Under the pieces are notes generated by a model, which was not told where the DNA came from, ran no database searches, and saw nothing but the letters and a program-made list of their open reading frames with translations. Of a stretch of 64,000 nt of DNA, positions 17,139 to 24,094 are shown in pieces (positions within the stretch are counted from its first letter, which is position 1; the number at the start of each line of letters is the position of its first letter). A program made the translations under genes and the position numbers. Origin of the DNA: Poriferisodalis sp965205175 (GTDB lineage Bacteria > Actinomycetota > Acidimicrobiia > Acidimicrobiales > Poriferisodalaceae); the NCBI RefSeq assembly GCF_965205175.1, contig NZ_OZ242038.1, positions 744,001 to 808,000 on the forward strand, given 5' to 3'.

Positions 17139-19199
17139 TCAGCCGCCCTCAGCGCGGGCCCGCCCTGCCAGCGCCAGCGCGGCGATGTCGGCCATGATGG
17201 CCGCCAGCTCGAAGTCCTTCGGCGTGTAGACCGCGGCGACGCCGGCTTCGATCAGCCGCTCGTGATCGGCAGCGGGGATGATGCCGCCCACGACCACCGG
17301 TGCGGCGACACCCGCTGCAGACAGGCAGTCCAGCACCTCAGGCACCAGCTCGAGGTGGCTGCCCGACAGGATCGACAGTCCGACGACGTCGACGTCCTCG
17401 TCGCGAGCGGTTGCGGCGATGTGGCTCGGCGTCAGGCGTATGCCTTCGTAGATCACTTCCATGCCGGCGTCGCGTGCGGCCACCGCCACCTGCTCGGCAC
17501 CATTGGAGTGGCCGTCGAGGCCGGGTTTGGCCACCAGCACACGGGGCGGCCCGCCCGGCATCGCGGCGCAACGCGCGGCTAACGCGGCCAGCGACGACCC
17601 CCGAGATGCACGCCGAGTCGCGCGTCCAGTGCCATCTGCTGGGTCGGCGTCATGCCCGGCGGCCGGCGAAGGCCCCCGAGCGTTTCCGACGCTGCCAATG
17701 GCGCCGCCCAGGCCGGTCGGGGCACGGAACTCTCCGAAGATCTCGCGCAGCGCCTGCGCCCATTCCCCCGTGGTGACCCCGGCGTGGGCTGCCTCGATGC
17801 TCGGCCCCATGATGTTCACGTCTCCCGAGGCGGCCACCCGCAGGTCGTCCAGCGCCGCCGCGACGCGGTTCGAGTCGCGCGTGCTGCGCCACTGTTCGAG
17901 CTCGGCAACCATGTCGTCTTCCACCCGGGGATCCACCCGCAGGATCGACTCGTCGCCTTGCAGTGGCGACGGCGCTGTCTCGGTGAACGTGTTCACGCCG
18001 ACCACGGTCAGCTCGCCGCTCTCGATTCGGCGCACGCGTTCGGTGTGGCTCGCCACGAGGCGCCGCTTCAGCTCGCTGATCGCCGCGAACGCACCGCCCA
18101 TCGACAGCACCTCGTCCAGCTCGGCCTGCGCCGCCTCCGCCAGCTCGGCCGTGCGCCCCTCGATCACGTGCGAGCCGTCGAAGATGTCGCCGTGGTCCAG
18201 CAGATCGGTCTCGTGTGCCAGCACCTGCTGAATCCGCAGCGACCACTGCTGATCCCACAGCCGGGGCAGCCCCAGCGCCTCGTTCCAGGCGGGCAGCTGC
18301 AGCGAGCGTGTCCGCGCCCGCTGCGACAGCGTCACGCCCAGCGCCTCCAGGGTGATGCGGGCCACATTGTTCTCCGGCTGGGCCTCGGTCAGCCCGAGCG
18401 AGTTCACCTGTACGCCGTAGCGGAAGCGTCGCTGTTTCGGGTCCGCGACTCCGTAGCGGTCGGCACAGATCCGATCCCACATCGCGGTGAAGGCCCGCAC
18501 CTTGCACACCTCTTCAACGAACCGGATGCCGCCGTTCACGAAGAACGAGATGCTGCCCACCGTCTGGCCGAAGCGCTCCGGGGGCACCTTGCCGCTGTCG
18601 CGCACCGCATCGAGCACGTCGATGGCGCCGGCCAGGGCGTAGGCGATCTCTTGGGTGGGCGTCGCGCCGGCCTCCTGCAGGTGGTAGCTGCACACGTTGA
18701 TCGGGTTCCACTGCGGCAGGTGCGCCGAGCAGTACGCCACCACGTCGGTGGTCAGCCTCCGGCTGGCCTCGGGACCGAAGATGTAGGTGCCTCGGCTCAG
18801 GTATTCCTTCACGATGTCGTTCTGCGTGGTGCCCCGCAGCACGTCGGGGGCCGCACCGGCGTTATGAGCATTGGCGATGTAGAGGCCGAGCAGCCACGGC
18901 GCGGTGGCGTTGATCGTCATCGAGGTGTTCATGGCATCGGGCGGTATGCCGTCCATCAGCTGCGCCATATGCCCCAAGTGGCTGACCGGCACGCCCACCT
19001 TGCCTACCTCGCCGCGGGCCATCGGGTGGTCGGGGTCGTAGCCGGTCTGGGTCGGCAGGTCGAACGCCACCGACAGCCCCGTCTGGCCTGCTGCCAGCAT
19101 GGATCGGTACAGCTCGTTGGACGCCCGTGCCGTGGAGTGCCCCGAGTACGTGCGCATCAGCCACGGCCGCGAACGCTGCGGCGCTTCGGTGCCCCCCAC
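17139..19199 (-). CDS. B12-dependent acyl-CoA mutase, ethylmalonyl-CoA mutase-like
   Basis: Methylmalonyl-CoA-mutase superfamily protein of 686 residues with both catalytic barrel and C-terminal cobalamin domain. The barrel has RTYSGHSTARASNELYR, SVAFDLPTQTGYDPDHP, NTSMTINATAPWLL and NVCSYHLQEAGAT. The B12 domain has the DxHxxG motif near residue 562 (GLDGHSNG). The barrel resembles ethylmalonyl-CoA mutase of the ethylmalonyl-CoA pathway more than classical methylmalonyl-CoA mutase, as I recall those sequences. GTG 19199 is preferred because GAGGAAG lies 10 nt upstream, and the longer frame to 19355 would run into aat with non-homologous sequence. The order aat then mutase suggests cotranscription, with a 43 nt gap. 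Confidence 0.82.
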   Translation of the reverse strand: MGGTEAPQRSRPWLMRTYSGHSTARASNELYRSMLAAGQTGLSVAFDLPTQTGYDPDHPMARGEVGKVGVPVSHLGHMAQLMDGIPPDAMNTSMTINATAPWLLGLYIANAHNAGAAPDVLRGTTQNDIVKEYLSRGTYIFGPEASRRLTTDVVAYCSAHLPQWNPINVCSYHLQEAGATPTQEIAYALAGAIDVLDAVRDSGKVPPERFGQTVGSISFFVNGGIRFVEEVCKVRAFTAMWDRICADRYGVADPKQRRFRYGVQVNSLGLTEAQPENNVARITLEALGVTLSQRARTRSLQLPAWNEALGLPRLWDQQWSLRIQQVLAHETDLLDHGDIFDGSHVIEGRTAELAEAAQAELDEVLSMGGAFAAISELKRRLVASHTERVRRIESGELTVVGVNTFTETAPSPLQGDESILRVDPRVEDDMVAELEQWRSTRDSNRVAAALDDLRVAASGDVNIMGPSIEAAHAGVTTGEWAQALREIFGEFRAPTGLGGAIGSVGNARGPSPAAGHDADPADGTGRATRRASRGSSLAALAARCAAMPGGPPRVLVAKPGLDGHSNGAEQVAVAARDAGMEVIYEGIRLTPSHIAATARDEDVDVVGLSILSGSHLELVPEVLDCLSAAGVAAPVVVGGIIPAADHERLIEAGVAAVYTPKDFELAAIMADIAALALAGRARAEGG

Positions 19200-19242
19200 G
19201 ATGTGCAGTCTTCCTCGGATCCTGGTCCTGAGCCCTGCGTGG

Positions 19243-19950
19243 TCAGTCTTCGAGCATGCGAAAGACCATCGGCTCACGCCAGATGTCCGGCAGCGGTCGG
19301 GTGACGGCCTCGGCCAGCAGCTCCAAGTACGCCTCACGCTCGATCTCCACCGCACCCAGCCCAGCCAGGTGGTCGGTGGCCCACTGCACGTCCAGCAGCG
19401 CGCCGCCGGTCACCTTGAGGGCATCCACCAATGCCACCAGCGCCACCTTGGAGGCGTCGCTGTGCGTGTGGAACATCGACTCGCCGGCGAAGAAGGCGCC
19501 GATCGCGACGCCGTACAGACCGCCCACCAGCTCACCGTCGAGCCATGACTCCACGCTGTGGGCCCAGCCGAGCTCGTGCAGCTGCACGTAGGCGTCGTGC
19601 ATGTCGTCGCTGATCCAGCCGTGCGGACGAGCGGGGTCAGCGCAGGCTTCCAGCACCTGGTCGAACGCGGTGTCGATGCGGATGTCGAAGCGACGGCAGG
19701 CCCGCCGCAGCGATCGGCTGACCTGCAGGTAGCTGAGGGGCAGGATGCCGCGCGGGTCCGGTGACCACCAGCCCACGCTGTCTCCCAACGGCATCGGGAA
19801 CAGCCCTGCTCGGTAGGCGCTCAGCAGCGTGCCTGGCTCGAGGTCTGCGCCCGCCCCGACCAATCCGTCCTCGTCGGCGGTGGTCGCAGGCGGGAAGGAC
19901 CACGCTGATGCCGGCGGCTCAGTCGGTCTGTCGCTCACGTCGGGCACCAT
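19243..19950 (-). CDS. aat: leucyl/phenylalanyl-tRNA--protein transferase
   Basis: Attaches Leu or Phe from tRNA to N-terminal Lys/Arg of proteins, creating N-degrons for ClpS/ClpAP. The 235-residue protein has the family landmarks GLVGAGADLEPGTLLSAYRAGLFP, WWSPDPRGILPL, THSVESW-type sequence as AHSVESWLDGELVGGLYGV and FFAGESMFH. ATG 19950 is chosen over GTG 19977, which adds nine unconserved residues. Length matches the family. Confidence 0.9.
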   Translation of the reverse strand: MVPDVSDRPTEPPASAWSFPPATTADEDGLVGAGADLEPGTLLSAYRAGLFPMPLGDSVGWWSPDPRGILPLSYLQVSRSLRRACRRFDIRIDTAFDQVLEACADPARPHGWISDDMHDAYVQLHELGWAHSVESWLDGELVGGLYGVAIGAFFAGESMFHTHSDASKVALVALVDALKVTGGALLDVQWATDHLAGLGAVEIEREAYLELLAEAVTRPLPDIWREPMVFRMLED

Positions 19951-20003
19951 CGCAGCGAGCCTACGCCTGACCAGCACGCGGCGTCAGAACCTCCCGGAGC
20001 AGT

Positions 20004-20927
20004 TCAGCTGCGCGCGTCGGTGTAGGCGTCGATCTGGGCGCTGGTGGCCTCGGTGATCTTCACGGTGCGGACCACGACATCGTCGATCGGAGCATCGGCA
20101 GCGTCGGTCTCCACGCCTTCGATGGCCATTACCACCTCCATCCCGTCCACGACGTGTCCGAGCGGTGAGTACAGCGGCGGCAGCGCAGCTCCGTTCTCGC
20201 CGGTGATGACGAAGAACTGCGAGCCGTTCGTGGCGGGGCTGCTGCTGGAGTTGGCCATTGCAACTGAACCGATGCGATACCAGTCGTCGTCGGGGAAGCC
20301 GCCAGTGAACATGTAGCCCGGTCCGCCGGTGCCGCGTTGCAGCTGCACGTCGCCGCCTTGGATGACGAAGTCGGCAATGACGCGGTGGAACAGCGTGTCG
20401 TCGAAGGCGCCCCAGCGGCCGAGCACCACGAGGTTGTTGACGCTGGCGAGGTCCAGCGACGGGTCCAGCACCATCGTGAAGTCGCCCATGCTGGTTTCGA
20501 AGCGAGCGGCGTACATGGTCTCGGGGTCGATGCACAGCGGCGGCGGCGCGTCGAACTGGCTGACCGGACCGTCGCTGCCGTCGCCAGCCGGGCACTCCTC
20601 CGGATTCGTGTCGGCTGCGGCATCGGCGCGTTGGTCACGTGCAGCGGAGCCGGCGTCGTCGGTGCCCGGAGTCGGCTCGCTGTCGGACTCGTCACCCTCG
20701 CCGGCATCGGCCGTGTCCACCGCAGCGTCGCCGCTGCTCGATTCCATGCCGTCGGTGTCGTCACCGGTGAATGTGCTCCACAGGAACAATGCGACGAGCA
20801 CGGCAGCAACGACGAGCGCGATGGTGATCACCTTGCGCGTCGCGCTCGACCGCTTCTTGGAGCGTTCGGCCTCGGCCACCGCCCGCATGCGGTTCTCACG
20901 CTGCCGCTGCCGCTTCTCGCTGCCCAT
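20004..20927 (-). CDS. membrane-anchored cyclophilin-type peptidyl-prolyl isomerase
   Basis: A 307-residue protein with a basic N terminus, one transmembrane segment at about residues 33-50 (VITIALVVAAVLVALFLW), an acidic Asp/Ser/Ala-rich spacer to about residue 125, and a cyclophilin domain to the end. Cyclophilin marks are DDTLFHRVIADFVIQGGD, GGFPDD and NGSQFFVIT. It would catalyse cis-trans proline isomerisation outside the membrane. The active-site Arg is present in FHRV. It is divergent from lysC, with repeat element 1 in the gap. Confidence 0.88.
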   Translation of the reverse strand: MGSEKRQRQRENRMRAVAEAERSKKRSSATRKVITIALVVAAVLVALFLWSTFTGDDTDGMESSSGDAAVDTADAGEGDESDSEPTPGTDDAGSAARDQRADAAADTNPEECPAGDGSDGPVSQFDAPPPLCIDPETMYAARFETSMGDFTMVLDPSLDLASVNNLVVLGRWGAFDDTLFHRVIADFVIQGGDVQLQRGTGGPGYMFTGGFPDDDWYRIGSVAMANSSSSPATNGSQFFVITGENGAALPPLYSPLGHVVDGMEVVMAIEGVETDAADAPIDDVVVRTVKITEATSAQIDAYTDARS

Positions 20928-21048
20928 AACTACCCCGACGACTGCTCTGGCGCCTGTCCGACATGCAACGCTACTGACGCAACGTGCACCCCGCCCTTCG
21001 CGGAGCGCTCCGCATCAGTCGCGACGAGTGTGCGTGAGTGAGCGTCGA

Positions 21049-21175
21049 GGGGTGTTCGGGAGGGCAGGCGCCCCCACGCGCAGTTCGCAGCGCCAAAGCC
21101 GGTTCAACGTGCGACACAACGCGAGGTGCGCTGCGCTTGTTTGAGTATGGGTGCGCCTGCCCTCCCGAACACCCC
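21049..21175. repeat. hairpin repeat element, copy 1 (127 bp with 23 bp perfect inverted ends)
   Basis: The left arm at 21049-21071 (GGGGTGTTCGGGAGGGCAGG plus CGC) is exactly complementary to the right arm at 21153-21175. An inner pair, CGCAGCGCC near 21087 and GCGCTGCG near 21129, can extend the structure. The inner 80 nt, read in reverse complement, matches the inside of the second copy at 22531-22652. No target duplication is obvious. The element occupies most of the 293 nt gap between the cyclophilin gene and lysC. Confidence 0.85.
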
Positions 21176-21220
21176 GGGGCCAACGCGGGCAGTCGTGGGC
21201 CAACGTGGGCGGTCCAACCG

Positions 21221-22483
21221 ATGTCCGAGCAGGCCCCCTCGCTACCCTCGCTGCCCGTGCCGCTGGTAGTGCAGAAATTCGGCGGGACCTCCGTGGCGAG
21301 CGCTGCGCGCATGCGCGAGGTGGCCAATCACGTGAAGCACTGCCGCAGCCGGGGCGACGCAGTCGTGCTCGTCGTGAGCGCCATGGGCACCGAGACCGAC
21401 GAGCTGATCGCACTGGCCGGCCAAATCACGGACGAGCCCGCCGGTCGAGAGCTGGACATGCTCATCACTGCGGGCGAGCGCAAGGCGATCGCGTTGATGT
21501 GCATGGCGCTGCACGACGTGGGCGTGCCGGCGGACTCGTTCACCGGCAGTCAGGCTGGCCTGCTCACCGACGGCAACCACTGCAACGCCAAGATCCTGTC
21601 GGTCAGTCCCAAGCGTGTGACGGCGTCGGTCGAAGCAGGCCGAGTGGCCGTCGTCGCCGGTGCCCAGGGAATGTCCGCCGACAACGATGTGACGTTCCTG
21701 GGCCGTGGCGGCTCGGACACCACCGCTGTCGCCTTGGCGCACGGTCTTGGAGCGGACGCCTGCGAGCTCTACACCGACGTGTCGGGAGTGTTCACGACCG
21801 ACCCGCGGGTGTGCCCCGACGCTCGCAAGCTGGCGCGCATCGGGTTCGACGAGCTGCTGGAGATGACGGCGATGGGCTGCCCCAAGCCGGCGGCCCGATC
21901 GGTCGAAGTGGCGCGCACGTACGGCGTTCCCCTGCACGTGCGCTCCGCATTCACCTGGGAACCGGGAACATGGGTAGGCGACACGGAGTCGGGCATGGAC
22001 GCGAGAGAAATGGAACGGCCGATCGTGACCGGCGTGGTGCCGGACACGTCGCAAGCCAAGGTGACGCTGGTCGGCGTGCGCGACGAGCCCGGCATCGCCG
22101 CCAAGGTGTTTCGGGCGCTTGCCGATGCGGCGGTCATCGTCGACATGATCGTGCAGAACGTGGGCGATCACGGCCGCGCAGACATCTCCTTCACCGTCCC
22201 CGCGCAGTGCGCTGACGCGGCACGGACCATCTGTGAGACCTTGGTCGACACGGTGGGCTTCTCGTCCACCAGCACCGATGTGGACATCGCACGGGTCTCG
22301 CTGGTCGGCGCCGGCATGGCCACGCACCCCGGCGTGGCTGCCACCATGTTCGAGACGCTGGCGGCTCAGGGCGTCAACATCGAGATGATCTCTACCTCGC
22401 CGATCCGCATCTCCTGCGTGGTGGCCGAAGCAGACGTCGACCGAGCCACCGTCGCGCTGCACAAGGCCTTCGGGCTGGGCTGA
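21221..22483 (+). CDS. lysC: aspartate kinase
   Basis: First step of the aspartate pathway (Lys, Thr, Met, diaminopimelate): phosphorylates aspartate. The 420-residue protein starts with VVQKFGGTSV and has AGERKAIAL, GRGGSDTTAVALA and the metal/ATP stretch YTDVSGVFTTDPR, followed by two C-terminal ACT domains with VGVRDEPGIAAKVF and GAGMATHPGVAATMFE. These normally bind lysine and threonine as feedback inhibitors. ATG 21221 fits the family start; the longer frame to 21038 runs through the repeat element. asd follows 375 nt later on the same strand, with repeats between, so the pair is not a tight operon as in many actinobacteria. Confidence 0.93.
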   Translation: MSEQAPSLPSLPVPLVVQKFGGTSVASAARMREVANHVKHCRSRGDAVVLVVSAMGTETDELIALAGQITDEPAGRELDMLITAGERKAIALMCMALHDVGVPADSFTGSQAGLLTDGNHCNAKILSVSPKRVTASVEAGRVAVVAGAQGMSADNDVTFLGRGGSDTTAVALAHGLGADACELYTDVSGVFTTDPRVCPDARKLARIGFDELLEMTAMGCPKPAARSVEVARTYGVPLHVRSAFTWEPGTWVGDTESGMDAREMERPIVTGVVPDTSQAKVTLVGVRDEPGIAAKVFRALADAAVIVDMIVQNVGDHGRADISFTVPAQCADAARTICETLVDTVGFSSTSTDVDIARVSLVGAGMATHPGVAATMFETLAAQGVNIEMISTSPIRISCVVAEADVDRATVALHKAFGLG

Positions 22484-22530
22484 CCTCGCGAGCTTGCGCT
22501 CTGCGGCGGACGCTACGAGGTTTGCGCTGC

Positions 22531-22652
22531 GGGGTGTTCGGGGGTAGGGGTGCCCATGCTCAAACAGGCGCAGCGCCGCGTTGTTTGTGTCGCACGTTGG
22601 GTGGGGCTGGCGCTGCGAACTGCGCGTGGACACCCCTGCCCCCGAACACCCC
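22531..22652. repeat. hairpin repeat element, copy 2 (122 bp, opposite orientation to copy 1)
   Basis: Arms 22531-22552 (GGGGTGTTCGGGGGTAGGGG plus TG) and 22631-22652 pair with one mismatch in 22. Inside, CGCAGCGCC and GGCGCTGCG form a second stem. Its inner sequence is the reverse complement of copy 1 with scattered changes; shared blocks include CTCAAACA, GCGCAGCGC, TGTGTCGCACGTTG and GGCGCTGCGAACTGCGCGTG. It lies 47 nt after the lysC stop. Confidence 0.85.
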
Positions 22653-22666
22653 GCAAAATCCACTGG

Positions 22667-22785
22667 TCCACCTCCCTGCGGCGCAGGGCTGACGCCCCTG
22701 CTCTCGGACATCCCGCATACGCAGGACTCCACCTCCTTGCGGCGCAGGGCTGACGCCCCTGCCCTCGGACACCCCTCATCGGTCT
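22667..22785. repeat. two tandem ~61 bp direct repeats
   Basis: Unit 1 (22667-22727) and unit 2 (22728 to about 22785) both start TCCACCTCC and contain TGCGGCGCAGGGCTGACGCC and CTCGGACA. The part ending each unit resembles the right arm of the adjacent hairpin element (22631), so three arm-like blocks occur at 61 bp steps. Together with the hairpin they fill the 374 nt lysC-asd gap; I see no gene in it. Confidence 0.8.
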
Positions 22786-22857
22786 CTGTAGCCGCTTGAC
22801 GGATGCGCGGTCGCCGCGTCGGAGGGGGGTGGTTGGGTGCTCGGTAGCGTTGGGGAG

Positions 22858-23877
22858 ATGAGGGTCGGGATTGTTGGCGCTACTGGCCAGGTCGGCTGCG
22901 TCATGCGAGCGGTCTTGGCGGAGCGCCGATTTCCGGTGGACGAGCTGCGACTCTTCGCGTCGGCTCGCTCAGCTGGTCGCACGCTCACCTGGAACGGCAG
23001 CGAACTCGCTGTCGCAGACGCCGCTGCGGCCGATTTCAGCGATCTCGATGTGGTGCTGTTTTCGGCCGGCAAGGCCACGTCGTCGGCGATCGCTGAGCGT
23101 GTCGCCTCGCAGGGCCCGACGGTCATCGACAATTCTTCGGCTTGGCGGATGCACCCCGACGTGCCGCTCGTGGTGCCGGAGGTGAACGGCGCCGAGGCCT
23201 TCAACGCCTCCAAAGGAATCATCGCCAACCCCAACTGCACGACGATGGCGGCGATGCCGGTGCTCGCGCCGCTGCACGCCGAAGCCGGCTTGACCTCTAT
23301 GGTGGCATCGACGTACCAAGCCGTGTCCGGCGCCGGCCTCGCAGGCGTCGACGAACTCAACAGCGCGCTCGAAGCCACCCGCGGTGAAGCAGCCTCGCTG
23401 ACCTTCGACGGTGCTGCCCTCGGCCATCCGGCACCGCGCACATTCCCCGGGCCGATTGCGCACAACGTGTTGGCGCAGGCGGGCAGTTTCATGGACGACG
23501 GTTCCGGCGAGACCGACGAGGAGCAGAAGCTCCGTAACGAGAGCCGCAAGATCTTGGGTATTCCGGATCTCGCAGTGTCGGGGACGTGTGTGCGTGTGCC
23601 GGTGTTCACGGGACACTCGCTGTCGCTGAACCTGCGCTTCGAGCGTCCGATGTCGCCCGAGCGGGCTGTTGAGCTGCTCAGCGAGGCACCAGGTGTGGAA
23701 CTGTCTGATGTGCCGACGCCGCTGCAAGCTGCGGGCCGTGACCCGTCCTATGTGGGTCGGGTTCGCCGCGATCCCACGGTTGAGCACGGTTTGGCGCTAT
23801 TCGTGGTGGGCGACAACCTGCGCAAGGGCGCTGCGCTGAACGCGGTGCAAATAGCGGAGCTGCTCGCCGCGGTGTAG
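22858..23877 (+). CDS. asd: aspartate-semialdehyde dehydrogenase
   Basis: NADPH-dependent reduction of aspartyl phosphate to aspartate semialdehyde, the step after LysC. The 339-residue protein has an N-terminal GATGQVG nucleotide-binding loop, DNSSAWRM, the catalytic Cys127 in NPNCTT, and VSGTCVRVPVFTGHS with the substrate-binding Arg and the catalytic His. ATG 22858 is preceded by GGGGAG at a good distance; an earlier in-frame start at 22837 is less likely. Length is normal. Confidence 0.94.
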   Translation: MRVGIVGATGQVGCVMRAVLAERRFPVDELRLFASARSAGRTLTWNGSELAVADAAAADFSDLDVVLFSAGKATSSAIAERVASQGPTVIDNSSAWRMHPDVPLVVPEVNGAEAFNASKGIIANPNCTTMAAMPVLAPLHAEAGLTSMVASTYQAVSGAGLAGVDELNSALEATRGEAASLTFDGAALGHPAPRTFPGPIAHNVLAQAGSFMDDGSGETDEEQKLRNESRKILGIPDLAVSGTCVRVPVFTGHSLSLNLRFERPMSPERAVELLSEAPGVELSDVPTPLQAAGRDPSYVGRVRRDPTVEHGLALFVVGDNLRKGAALNAVQIAELLAAV

Positions 23878-24075
23878 CGGTGCCGGCTGGGGTGGGGCAG
23901 GGGCCGTCGTGCCCGACCTCCGTAGGTGAGCAGTTGCGATGTGTCTGCTGGGGACGAGGCGTGCTTGGTGTGGCGTGACTGCGCGCGGCTGGTGGGTTGT
24001 CTGGTTTGTGGGTGTCGGTGGGGGTGTGGTAGGTTGTGGGTGTTATTGTTGTCGGTTCTTTTCCGTGGTTCTCGC

Positions 24076-24085
24076 GGGGGGGGGG
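24076..24085. repeat. G10 homopolymer in the ribosome-binding region
   Basis: Ten consecutive G lie 9 nt before the ATG at 24095 and take the place of a Shine-Dalgarno sequence. Slippage during replication could change spacing and so translation of the surface protein. The tract is also part of a generally G-rich leader (23960-24090). Confidence 0.75.
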
Positions 24086-24094
24086 TCGTGGCTG

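Noticed and set aside
22531..22785. Possible CRISPR array from repeated blocks
   Set aside because: Only two or three imperfect units in direct contact, no unique spacers, and the units derive from a hairpin element.
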